This document shows, one piece after another, positions 8,077 through 15,510 of a DNA stretch of 23,840 nucleotides. The DNA lies in contig BFEA01000781.1 in NCBI GenBank assembly GCA_003427395.1, positions 61,647-85,486 on the forward strand. The letters are read 5' to 3'. The notes beneath the pieces were generated by a model. That model ran no database searches. It saw nothing but the letters and a program-made list of their open reading frames with translations, and had not been told where the DNA came from. The position numbers were made by a program, and so were the translations under genes. This DNA comes from Chara braunii. Its lineage: Eukaryota > Streptophyta > Charophyceae > Charales > Characeae. The stretch's first letter is position 1. Each line of letters starts with the position of its first letter.

Positions 8077-8286
8077 ACTAACATCGGTCTCTTGGACATT
8101 GGTGGGTACTAGGCCCCCCAGCCGTTCTGTCTAGCCTCTATCCTCAACTCTGCTCAGGGGACCCTAAGGTAATGATCACTTCTCAGACTTATATCCAACC
8201 TGTGCCCCAGCAAGTCGCGATTCACTAGTGAACTCCGGACCTCTTTCTCATCGTGCAATATACTCAACCTTTTGAGCTATACCACC
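7998..8286 (-). mobile_element. SINE copy 2 of the dimer, with tRNA-like head
   Basis: On the minus strand the head starts near 8286. It has an A-box TAGCTCAAAAGG (8279-8268) and a degenerate B-box GGTCCGGAGTT (8241-8231). The body and GTGGGATAACC tail are shared with copy 1. The insertion lies immediately upstream of copy 1, so the tail of copy 2 abuts the head of copy 1. Its C/G tract is expanded to 44 bases. Confidence 0.65.
8033..8076. repeat. Poly-C, 44 bases
   Basis: An uninterrupted C44 on the plus strand (G44 in the SINE's own orientation). SINE copy 1 has only about 14 C with an interrupting T at the equivalent place (7814-7828). Such a run could form an i-motif or quadruplex and is prone to slippage and sequencing error. 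Confidence 0.9.
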
Positions 8287-8339
8287 GACTGATCTGTGTA
8301 CTATATGCTATGCTAAGCTCGAGTGAGAAACAAGTTTGC

Positions 8340-8611
8340 AATCACCAGGACAACCTCATGGACCAAGAACCTCAGGAATACCCCTCATAGCCAAGACCCA
8401 ACATACAACAACCATGCACTGAGACCCTTGGGTGGTGTGCAGGCAGTGTCTGTAATAACTTACTTGCATCAGTCCAAGGAGGTATGCAAGTGACCGTGCG
8501 TTATGTAAACGCCCGCTGGTATCTCTGCGCAGACGTGCGGAGTTTTGAACCCACAACCTCAGGCCACAATGCACATTGACAACCGGTGCCCTAGCCACCG
8601 AGCCGCAGCGA
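8340..8611 (-). mobile_element. Third tRNA-derived SINE-like element
   Basis: The minus-strand head (8611-8531) has an A-box region CGGCTCGGTGG (8604-8594) with a plausible D-stem GCTC/GGGC. It has a clear B-box GGTTCAAAACTCC (8551-8539). Box spacing is about 53, longer than the usual 44, as in a tRNA with a long variable arm or a diverged head. It is not a functional tRNA gene, because the anticodon and acceptor stems do not pair. The body (to about 8340) is not shared with the two neighbouring SINEs; its end is uncertain. Confidence 0.6.
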
Positions 8612-8737
8612 CTGTTCTTTTTGCCCGCACATGTTTTTTTTTGCCTTTACGAACTCAAAACTTGCTTGGCCGCACTTGTTTCTGTCTTGTTTTATCTTCA
8701 ATTTAGTAAGGAATTCTTTTTTTTTCCTTTTTTTTTC

Positions 8738-8778
8738 TAAAAGCCCAGGTTGTTGTAGAGGGCACATTCCAGACACAC
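8738..8778 (+). repeat. Short dispersed repeat, also inverted at 13668-13712
   Basis: AAGCCCAGGTTGTTGTAG, then GGGC..ATTCCAGACA, occurs here on the plus strand. It recurs on the minus strand at 13712-13668 with few changes. Similarity fades after about 40 nt. The parent element is unknown. Confidence 0.5.
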
Positions 8779-8904
8779 GCTGGTTGCAGTCTCAGTCAAC
8801 CTATGGTTATCCTGACAATTATGAGGCTACCTTCCCAACCCATCCTCTCATCAATACTCCTAGAGCACCCCCTATCCCCACCACTATCGTACCTCAGTGT
8901 GAAT

Positions 8905-9045
8905 CACTCAGGGCTATCGCCCTACCATCTTGGAGGGTGACTTGGACCGAATAGCAGGTATAGGTACCAAGGCTGGACTCGCCACCCAACCCTAGTCAAA
9001 GAGGAATCAGACGAGCCTCGTCGTGCTGGAACTTCGGACGCCAGG
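8905..9045 (+). repeat. Dispersed repeat X, copy 2
   Basis: Counterpart of 4807-4962, with the same block order ending in ACTTCGGACGCCAGG. No coding frame is conserved between the copies. Confidence 0.45.
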
Positions 9046-9284
9046 CTCAAGCAATCTTTCTACTAACCTCCCGATGTGGTCAGAGGTTCAACCCGAACCT
9101 AGTAGAAGGTGGAGGCAGCTTAGGCAGGCTAGCACCCAGAGACAAGTCTGGATTGTCCTAGCTTACCCAAGGCTAGGCCGAACCTGGCCGATCGCAGTGA
9201 GTTATATCCCAACCCAGCCCTGGAGCTGTTCCTACCGAAACATGTGATAGACCCCCCTGACCTCCTCCCCAGCCCAGTATTGTA

Positions 9285-9365
9285 ATTGTATATATGTGTG
9301 CCTAGAGGCTGTGTGTGTATGTGTATGCGTGTGTGTTTGAATGTGCCCGTAGGCTATGTGTATGT
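9285..9365. repeat. Degenerate (TG)n microsatellite
   Basis: TGTG/TATG runs are interrupted by a duplicated TAGGCTGTG/TAGGCTATG segment. Open frames across it are low-complexity and not credible genes. Confidence 0.8.
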
Positions 9366-9643
9366 TCGTAAGCTGTATTTTTGTGTATGGACCCAATTTC
9401 ATGGCAGACGCTGCTTCCCACCATGGAGCAACTGCGAAGTGAGTACTGGTGAGAGGTGCTCTCTTCACCTCCACTAGTACATGTGTGTGTATGGTATGTG
9501 ATAGACTGTGTATCATGGTTGTGCCCGTCTATAATATATGGGATAGCCTACCAGATCTTACTGAACCCCGTTCTAGTGACCCTATCTTGTGTGTATAGCA
9601 TGTGAAGGGATAACGGGCCAAGTTGGACAAGAACCCCCCCAAA

Positions 9644-9715
9644 GTCCTGAACCGGACTCGAACCCATAATCTATAGCATGTAACTAGATAACTTTACCAT
9701 GTGTGATAGTAACCA
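9644..9715 (-). mobile_element. tRNA-derived SINE head (A-box and perfect B-box)
   Basis: On the minus strand, A-box TATCACACATGG (9708-9697) and B-box GGTTCGAGTCC (9664-9654) are 44 nt apart, the canonical tRNA spacing. The best general resemblance is to a tRNA-Met/Trp-like D-arm, by inspection only. The 5' acceptor sequence is disrupted by the LINE-C insertion. The SINE body continues to lower coordinates (perhaps to about 9500). The A-box part of this head is repeated as the 33-bp array beyond LINE-C. Confidence 0.7.
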
Positions 9716-9722
9716 GATAACA

Positions 9723-10826
9723 AACACTCTCCAAGCAAGAAAGGCACCTCTTGAGTGAAAGAACAAAACAGCGGTTAACCAAGTGAGAATTATGGAAGAA
9801 AAGGGACAACGGGTGGCCTTCCAGCCAGACAAACCAATCCAGGACTTGGCCCTGGACCCGGTGGAATGGACATGGCAGGCCCCCCGGAAGAGGGGCGCCC
9901 CCGGAGCAAGCCACATTAGCCTACACCTCTTAACGGTCAAATCAACGTACAAAATGCTTCGACCCAAACACCACCTGAGAGATATAATTAATGAACGATG
10001 GGCCAGACATCTGAATATTGACCGTTCTCTCTAGACTCTGATTCAATGCTTCAAAGAACAAAAGCATAAGCCAATGAATTACCTCACTACAGTGGCAGAT
10101 AGCTCACCGTGTCTGCCAACTAACGATTGGTTAATCAGCCGGACAAACCTTGAAAAAAGAGGCCTGCTGCTTCCATGGTGCCAGCGATGCCAGAGCCTCT
10201 TTCCCTTCCACAAGAAGGCTGAAACCATTGGACATATTTTTATGCAGTGTCCGATCGCCTAGTTCACATGGAGGTGGTGGGACCGTGTCTGGCGAAAGAT
10301 GGAACCGGATATTCCCTGGCCCTGGTCATGGCAGACCATTCTGGCTGGACACTGGCATCAGGCAGGGACAACCACGCCCTTCACAGAGAACATGTATAGA
10401 GTAGGTAGGAGGGCGGTGATGTGGGCGCTCTGGTGGCAAAGATGCACTCTAACCATGGAAAAGGTACGGGTAGAGAGCGCGGAAATAACAGAACAAATCC
10501 AGCAGCAATTACACCTAGAGCTCACACGTAGGTGGCTAGATACAACAGAACAATTATACTTTTTTAAACAAACGAGGGATGTCAGGAGAAAGATTACGGA
10601 ATTCTGCAAAGACTGGGTAGGGGGGGAAAGGGAAGGCTAGATCGCGAAAGTGGTATGGAGTGGGGATCAAGAGGAAGGGTTAAGGAACCTAGAAGAAATG
10701 AGGGACTACAGGCTGGTTTTCAAGGACTGGACTAACATTGAGGCCTCATTCCCATTACGCCCCTCCACGGATTTTCCAGACCCCTTCCCACCCCACGCCC
10801 TGTCACTGGCAGAAATCCCGTCTTGA
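9723..10826 (+). pseudogene. LINE-C ORF2 remnant with intact zinc knuckle
   Basis: A single frame runs through to a natural end at TGA 10824-10826, with stops at 9756-9758, 10032-10034, 10260-10262 and 10638-10640. Several of these replace a Trp or Glu seen in LINE-B. LLTVKSTYKML lies at about 9930-9960. The CX2CX14HX4C ligands are all present (10179, 10188, 10233, 10248). A stretch at 10077-10110 reads MNYLTTVADSSP instead of the family's KITSLQWQIAHR. Alignment shows two compensating indels that put this segment out of frame and back. The tail DFPDPFPPHALSLAEIPS is complete. Confidence 0.85.
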
Positions 10827-10932
10827 ATGAGACAGCTATAACCTACCCTTCCTTCACTCACCTGACGACCACCTCCTCCATATCTCTTAACTCATTGGTC
10901 TCTTGTTCTAAGATGGCCACGCGAGGAACCCC

Positions 10933-10952
10933 TCCGTGGAGCCCCCTAGGGA
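10933..10952 (+). other. LINE 3' UTR hairpin H1 (LINE-C copy)
   Basis: TCCGTGGAGCCCCCTAGGGA is the same hairpin as in LINE-B, with one stem mismatch (G opposite G). Confidence 0.6.
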
Positions 10953-11339
10953 GGATCCCGCTTGTCTATCATGCCTGCTAACCTCCACTGATGCAGCTGG
11001 TGGGGACAGTCGGCAAGCTGGGCTTGAAGCAGATAGCTCCCAAACAAGTATCAGTGCTTGACTGCTTATTTGGCGCCCTCTCTCGAAGGGTGAAGAGATA
11101 CAAAAGCTCTCCAACGACCATGTTACTGGTTTCCATACAGTTCTATACATTTTGCCTCCCAACGGGATGCTAGGGGGTCTTTAGAGTTGAAACAGTGGAA
11201 CAGCTATTACAAGTAGAGCAGACAGGCAGACTACTCAAAATATTATTTTTATGAGTCTGCAGCTTCAAGTAAGTGGGACAGCTGCTACAAGTAGGGCAGA
11301 CAGACAGAACCTTTCTCAAGAGCCCCTTCACAAAAAGTT

Positions 11340-11384
11340 CTGCTCAGTCAATCCCCTGGGATCCAGGGTAATCAATGCTGGCAG
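11340..11384 (+). other. LINE 3' UTR element H2 (LINE-C copy)
   Basis: Outer CTGC(T)CAG/CTGGCAG stem and inner CCCTGG-GAT-CCAGGG stem. Confidence 0.65.
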
Positions 11385-11488
11385 GCACCCTTCTCAAGTC
11401 TTTTTCGATTCTCTCATTCTGTATAAGGGACGCTGGACCCGCTTTCCAGCAGGTGACGCTCCCCACCAATAGATGGAGCCCCCCCGGT

Positions 11489-11524
11489 TGCTAGTGATGC
11501 ATGCTCTTATCAGCATCACTAGCA
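11489..11524 (+). other. LINE 3'-terminal hairpin H3 (LINE-C copy)
   Basis: TGCTAGTGATGC and GCATCACTAGCA form a perfect 12-bp stem with loop ATGCTCTTATCA. It ends about 20 bp before the poly-A. Confidence 0.7.
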
Positions 11525-11567
11525 CTGCAGGCGGTGTGCTTTCAAAAAAAAAAAAAAAAAAAAAAAA

Positions 11568-11699
11568 GCATGTAACCAGATTACTTTACCATGTGCGATA
11601 GCATGTAACCAGATAACTTTACCATGTGCGATAGCATGTAACCAGATAACTTTACCATGTGCGATAGCATGTAACCAGAGAACTTTACCATGTGCGATA
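11568..11699 (-). repeat. 33-bp minisatellite, four units, each carrying a SINE A-box
   Basis: Four units at exact period 33 (11568, 11601, 11634, 11667) with one to two differences. Read on the minus strand, each contains TATCGCACATGGTAAAGTT, the A-box region of the SINE head at 9644-9715. A fifth unit (9676-9708) lies on the other side of LINE-C and leads directly into the B-box. Because 33 is a multiple of three, open frames cross the array; they are not genes. Confidence 0.85.
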
Positions 11700-11929
11700 G
11701 CCGCAAGTGGTACGAATGTATGGTATGCCTAAGGTGACCCTCAGCCAAAAGGTTTTCACGTTGCTTTTTCTTTTCTTTTTGCCTCAAATTCAAGTTTCAT
11801 TTCTCATCGAAACATTGAGGCCCGGAAACCTCACAACCAATTCTGATCAGAGAATTACTGGAAGCATCATCCAGCTTATTAGACTACAGGGGAACCCTGA
11901 GCGACCCATTGCCAGAACAACAACCGCCC

Positions 11930-12327
11930 GGTGCTCAGAGGCGTACCATGCCTATCCTAGCTCTAGTTGTGCCAATGCAGTCCTACGTAAATGCCTACTC
12001 TACCCGATCTACCCTACGTAGCTAATAGCTGAGAGAATCTGTCCCTAAATACGGGACGAGAGCCTACCCAGGCTCCCAGTTCTATACCAACGCTCCCCAC
12101 CGAACAAACCAACAAGCTTCTGCCCTTCTACTGGGACTCTCTGGGTGCTCAGAGACCTACCATGCCTATCGTAGCTCTAGTTATGCAAATGTGGTCCTAC
12201 ATAAATGCCTACTAAACCCAAACTACTCTACGTAACTAATACCCGAGAGAATCTGTCCCTAAAGACGGGACAGTGGAGCCCACGCCAGCTCCTGGTTCTA
12301 CACCAACCAGCTTCTGCCCTTCAACTG
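11930..12327. repeat. Tandem duplication, period 214 bp
   Basis: Copy 1 (11930-12143) and copy 2 (12144-12327) share GGTGCTCAGAG, TACCATGCCTATC, TAGCTCTAGTT, AATGCCTACT, GAGAATCTGTCCCTAAA and GCTTCTGCCCTTC. Copy 2 lacks about 25-30 bp near its end. No conserved reading frame. Confidence 0.75.
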
Positions 12328-12404
12328 AGAAGAAAGAGACCAAGCGTTCAGGTCCATTTGCATTGCAATTCTACACATCGTAGTTTTTTCCCAGATTTTT
12401 TTAA

Positions 12405-12564
12405 TTTAAACCACCAGTACTTCCTAGAGTCATGCCTGTTAACGCGCCACGATTTTAGGAAACGTACGGGCTACTACAGGAGCGCCCAAATTCATCCGAC
12501 TAGAAATGTTTCTACTCTATTTTTTTCCGCAGCCGATAGCTGGGCCAAGTACTGGTAGTTTAAA
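12405..12564. mobile_element. TIR element E1 (TTTAAACCACCAGTACTT ends)
   Basis: A 160-bp element with an 18-bp terminal inverted repeat: TTTAAACCACCAGTACTT at 12405-12422, and its complement at 12547-12564 with one mismatch. The interior (ACGTACGGGC, CAGGAGCGCCCAAATTCATC) recurs in E3 at 15196-15239. Noncoding, so probably a non-autonomous MITE. TTAA at the ends recalls piggyBac targets, but the superfamily is unassigned. Confidence 0.75.
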
Positions 12565-12650
12565 CTTTAAATTTTATTTTAGAGGTATTCCGCGGCCGAT
12601 AGCTGGGCCAAGTACTGGTGGTTTAAACTTTAAATTTTATTTTAGAGGTA
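12525..12650. repeat. 63-bp tandem duplication of the E1 right end
   Basis: 12525-12587 and 12588-12650 are near-identical copies spanning CCGATAGCTGGGCCAAGTAC, the right TIR and a following TTTAAATTTTATTTTAGAGG. The second copy restores the consensus TGGTGG where the first has TGGTAG. Confidence 0.85.
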
Positions 12651-12882
12651 AGTACGTTCATGTCACTTTTGAGTATCGAATAAGCAAAAACAAATATGCA
12701 CCGGCAAACAAACCAGGTGCCAAGTTTGAAAAAACAATGAGAGTATACCAACGGCCATGGTGTCAGGCCGGGTGTCATATTTACAGGGGTTGGCCGTGGT
12801 GTCAGATGGGGAAAGGGAAAAAAAGAAAATGTCCAACGGATACTTTTCGACCCAAATTCCCGTTTCGAAGTTGGCTCTGGTT

Positions 12883-12884
<2 letters not shown>

Positions 12885-12916
<32 letters not shown>
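12885..12916. repeat. T32 tract at the gap edge
   Basis: Thirty-two T residues run into the N gap, and T continues at 13512-13517 on the far side. Assembly probably failed at this homopolymer. Confidence 0.9.
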
Positions 12917-13511
12917 NNNNNNNNNNNNNNNNNNNNNNNNNNNNNNNNNNNNNNNNNNNNNNNNNNNNNNNNNNNNNNNNNNNNNNNNNNNNNNNNNNNN
13001 NNNNNNNNNNNNNNNNNNNNNNNNNNNNNNNNNNNNNNNNNNNNNNNNNNNNNNNNNNNNNNNNNNNNNNNNNNNNNNNNNNNNNNNNNNNNNNNNNNNN
13101 NNNNNNNNNNNNNNNNNNNNNNNNNNNNNNNNNNNNNNNNNNNNNNNNNNNNNNNNNNNNNNNNNNNNNNNNNNNNNNNNNNNNNNNNNNNNNNNNNNNN
13201 NNNNNNNNNNNNNNNNNNNNNNNNNNNNNNNNNNNNNNNNNNNNNNNNNNNNNNNNNNNNNNNNNNNNNNNNNNNNNNNNNNNNNNNNNNNNNNNNNNNN
13301 NNNNNNNNNNNNNNNNNNNNNNNNNNNNNNNNNNNNNNNNNNNNNNNNNNNNNNNNNNNNNNNNNNNNNNNNNNNNNNNNNNNNNNNNNNNNNNNNNNNN
13401 NNNNNNNNNNNNNNNNNNNNNNNNNNNNNNNNNNNNNNNNNNNNNNNNNNNNNNNNNNNNNNNNNNNNNNNNNNNNNNNNNNNNNNNNNNNNNNNNNNNN
13501 NNNNNNNNNNN
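12917..13511. other. Assembly gap (595 N)
   Basis: Undetermined sequence. Open frames that appear to cross it are artefacts. Confidence 1.
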
Positions 13512-13517
13512 TTTTTT

Positions 13518-13712
13518 GCCACGTTGGCCATTGTTTTTTTATTAGTTTTTCTGCGCTGGGAGTGCCCAGGACTCCGCCTGGAGGTCCTGCCTGGCCGGGT
13601 TGCTGGTGTGTGTCCCGGCTCAAAATTCACGCCTGGGTGCACAGAGAACTGCCCGTTGGGCCATAGGTAGTATGTCTGGAATCAGGCTCCTACAACAACC
13701 TGGGCTTTATTA
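13518..13712 (-). repeat. Unassigned repeat fragment with short inverted repeats
   Basis: Contains an imperfect hairpin around 13564-13592 (CCAGGACTCC...GGAGGTCCTGCCTGG) and, at 13668-13712, the inverted copy of the 8738-8778 repeat. No coding signal. Confidence 0.4.
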
Positions 13713-13736
13713 GAAAAAAACTGTAAAAATGACTAT

Positions 13737-13755
13737 ACGAGTTTCACCAACTCGT
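13737..13755. other. Small perfect hairpin
   Basis: ACGAGTT-TCACC-AACTCGT: a seven-pair stem with a five-base loop in AT-rich DNA. It is not followed by a T-run terminator and its role is unknown. Confidence 0.5.
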
Positions 13756-13888
13756 CAGGCGGTTGATAAATATTTTGTGGAAAAAAATAGTACATATAGT
13801 ATGTAGAACATATACGGAGAGAGCAACATAAAGCATGAACTCCTCTGCTACTGCCAATAAATGTCACTGTTTTGTGTCGATAACGATC

Positions 13889-14108
13889 CCACAGCACAAC
13901 AGTGGCGTTTCTGACACTAGAAGTGCCACTGCTTTGTTGTACTGGAAATGCCCCACAGCAGATCAGTGGTCTTCTGACACTGTCTTGTGCCAGAAAGGTC
14001 CCACAGCAGAGCAGTGGCATTGCTGAGCCTTTCAACAATAAGTCTGGAGCAGGCCACAGTTTTCAGTGGACATCTGTGTCTGATAGCTGTGGCCACTGAC
14101 AACTGTGG
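13889..14108. repeat. Array of five CCACAG-N4/5-CAGTGG motifs
   Basis: Plus-strand sites are 13889-13905, 13953-13969, 14001-14017 (N5) and 14054-14069 (N4). There is one minus-strand site at 14093-14108 (N4). Spacing is 39-64 bp. The first three lie in a longer degenerate unit ending CTGACACT/CTGAGCC. GGCCACAG (14052-14059) and CTGTGGCC also form an 8-bp inverted repeat. This could be a protein-binding array or the sub-terminal repeats of a transposon. Confidence 0.6.
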
Positions 14109-14372
14109 GCCCATCAACTGTTCCAAGTGTGTCAGTTAGTGTCAATTTGCTGTGTCCAGGGTTCACCAACACAAACGTGGAAAGACAACATTATTCTGCC
14201 GCTATGCAAGGCAAATCATGTGTTTTACATCTCCTGCAACAACAATGATACTTTCCATCTGCTGCAACAAGGCACACATGGCACTGTTCTGCTGTCTTGG
14301 CAAACCTCAAGCAGTCTCCTATAGCAGAACAAATGGCACTTGGTCCTTTAGAAGCAACAGCACAACACAGCA

Positions 14373-14638
14373 TTAAACCACCAGTACACCCGGGGCTGTT
14401 TCGCCCACCCGGCGCAAACCCCCCCCTCCCCCCCTCGCCCCCTCCTCGCTCACCCGACGCCCCCCCTGCGCACCGAAATTTGTCGAAGCGCCAGCGTGGT
14501 GTTTTTCTTTTTGTGTTGGCTGGAGGCGGCGGCCATTTCGGTCCGGTTGCCCCGATCCCCGAAAATCCCCCGACTTTTCGCTGATGGGGACGAGTTTGTT
14601 TTCTTCTCCCAAGCTGGGGCCGGGTGTTGGTGGTTTAA
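14373..14638. mobile_element. TIR element E2
   Basis: Left end TTAAACCACCAGTACACCCGG (from 14373). Right end complements TTAAACCACCAACACCCGG (to 14638), so the TIR is imperfect by a 2-nt deletion. The interior is GC- and C-rich (14405-14470) and differs from E1/E3. The left end matches E4. Confidence 0.65.
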
Positions 14639-14883
14639 ACTTTCAGCTACCAGTACTTCTCTCAGATATTGCTACAGTGCCACAACAGTTTGTCATGAGT
14701 CAATGTGTTCTCGTGCGGCAGGCCTGTGCATCCCCTCGTGTTCACAGCCGCGCTTCCGGAAGGTACTCCTGGTTGGAAGGACATACAAACTCACCCTAGG
14801 CGCCTGCCTCTTCAGCAGCAGCTGCCCAGAGCTGCAGTTAAACATTCTACAAATTCCTAATTCTCTTTTCACACAGGGGGTTC

Positions 14884-15149
14884 TTAAACCGCCAGTACCT
14901 CTGCCATATGTCGGCCGCGGGCCCTGCGGGCCGAGTTCTCGGACCACATCTGGCCGGGTGAGGCCCCCGTGTTAACTGGCCCGTTTCAGCAATTTGCCTG
15001 GGAAAGGTACATGTGGTATTGAAAAAAAAAAAAAAAAGGGCACATGTGGAATAAGCTCCGAGCAAAATTATCAGAGGGCTGCCTCTGGCCCCCATTCTGA
15101 GTCCGAGCCCCTGAGCCCTGAGCTCCCTTAACCCAGGCCTGCTCCCCCT
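14884..15149. mobile_element. TIR element left end E6 with unresolved body
   Basis: TTAAACCGCCAGTACCTC at 14884-14901 has the family terminus, in its G variant. No matching right end was found before E3. A15 at about 15021-15035 lies inside. Annotated as a terminus plus unassigned noncoding DNA. Confidence 0.4.
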
Positions 15150-15301
15150 CAGTACTTCCTAAAGTTGTGCCCTTTAACAAGCCACAATTTTTGGAAACGT
15201 ACGGGCCACTACAGGAGCGCCCAAATTCATCCGACTAGAAACCTTTCTACTCTATTTTTTTTTCCGTGGCTGATAGCTGGGCCAAGTACTGGTGGTTTAA
15301 A
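15150..15301. mobile_element. TIR element E3, left end truncated
   Basis: CAGTACTTCCTAAAG at the left lacks the outer TTTAAACCAC of the TIR. The right end AAGTACTGGTGGTTTAAA (15284-15301) is perfect. The interior is strongly similar to E1, including ACGTACGGGC and AGGAGCGCCCAAATTCATCC, so E1 and E3 are one subfamily. Confidence 0.7.
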
Positions 15302-15492
15302 CCACCAGTACACCCGTGCCTGGCGGCGCTGCACTGCACGCCAAGCTTTGCCGAACTGCTGGTGGCACATTTCTTTTCTTTTTTGGCTGGCTCTGCCAGC
15401 CACTGTGGTCAGATAACCCCGAGCCTTTAAATTTGTTTTGTGGGTGACAAAGGAAATCCTGCAAGGCTGGGGCAATGTACTGGCGGTTTAAA
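15296..15492. mobile_element. TIR element E4, sharing both TTTAAA ends with its neighbours
   Basis: Left TTTAAACCACCAGTACACCC (15296-15315). Right GTACTGGCGGTTTAAA (15477-15492). The left TTTAAA is also the last six bases of E3, and the right TTTAAA is also the first six of E5. The junctions are therefore palindromes centred on TTTAAA. 197 bp, noncoding. Confidence 0.7.
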
Positions 15493-15510
15493 CCGCCAGT
15501 TCACCTGAGC
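15487..15510. mobile_element. TIR element E5, left end only
   Basis: TTTAAACCGCCAGTTCACC starts at 15487. No right terminus was found downstream, so the element is truncated or its end has decayed. Confidence 0.5.

Larger units (their letters stand above)
10827..11543 (+). other. LINE-C 3' UTR
   Basis: It contains H1 (10933-10952), H2 (11340-11384), the GGGACGCTG block (from 11428) and H3 (11489-11524). It also has a private insertion with an internal duplication: 11193-11231 and 11272-11310 (AGTGG(A/G)ACAGCT, CAAGTAG(A/G)GCAGACAG) at period 79. Confidence 0.75.
9720..11567 (+). mobile_element. LINE-C, 5'-truncated copy inserted in the SINE/minisatellite
   Basis: It starts inside ORF2 and ends in A24 (11544-11567). 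Both flanks are the same 33-bp unit (GCATGTAACCAGATAACTTT...), so the element landed within an existing array. GTAACCAGAT occurs on both sides, but the repeats prevent a definite target-site duplication call. Coding sequence and 3' UTR match LINE-B closely; LINE-A is more distant. Confidence 0.85.

Noticed and set aside
7884-8099. Minus-strand ORF with a poly-Gly run
   Set aside because: The Gly run is the C44 homopolymer inside a SINE; there is no independent coding evidence.
8533-8611. A tRNA gene
   Set aside because: A- and B-box-like sequences are present, but the acceptor, anticodon and T stems do not pair and box spacing is long; a SINE head fits better. The same reasoning applies to 9644-9715 and 16375-16444.
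11568-11699. CRISPR-like array (33-bp regular repeat)
   Set aside because: Units are contiguous with no spacers, the context is eukaryotic, and the unit is explained as the SINE A-box segment.
11581-11793. Minus-strand ORF with repeated SHMVKLSGYML
   Set aside because: It is the 33-bp minisatellite read in a multiple-of-three period; there is no gene structure around it.
12506-13666. Very long open frames on both strands across 12.5-13.7 kb
   Set aside because: They consist mainly of the 595-bp N gap and a T32 tract; the sequenced parts are TIR-element DNA.
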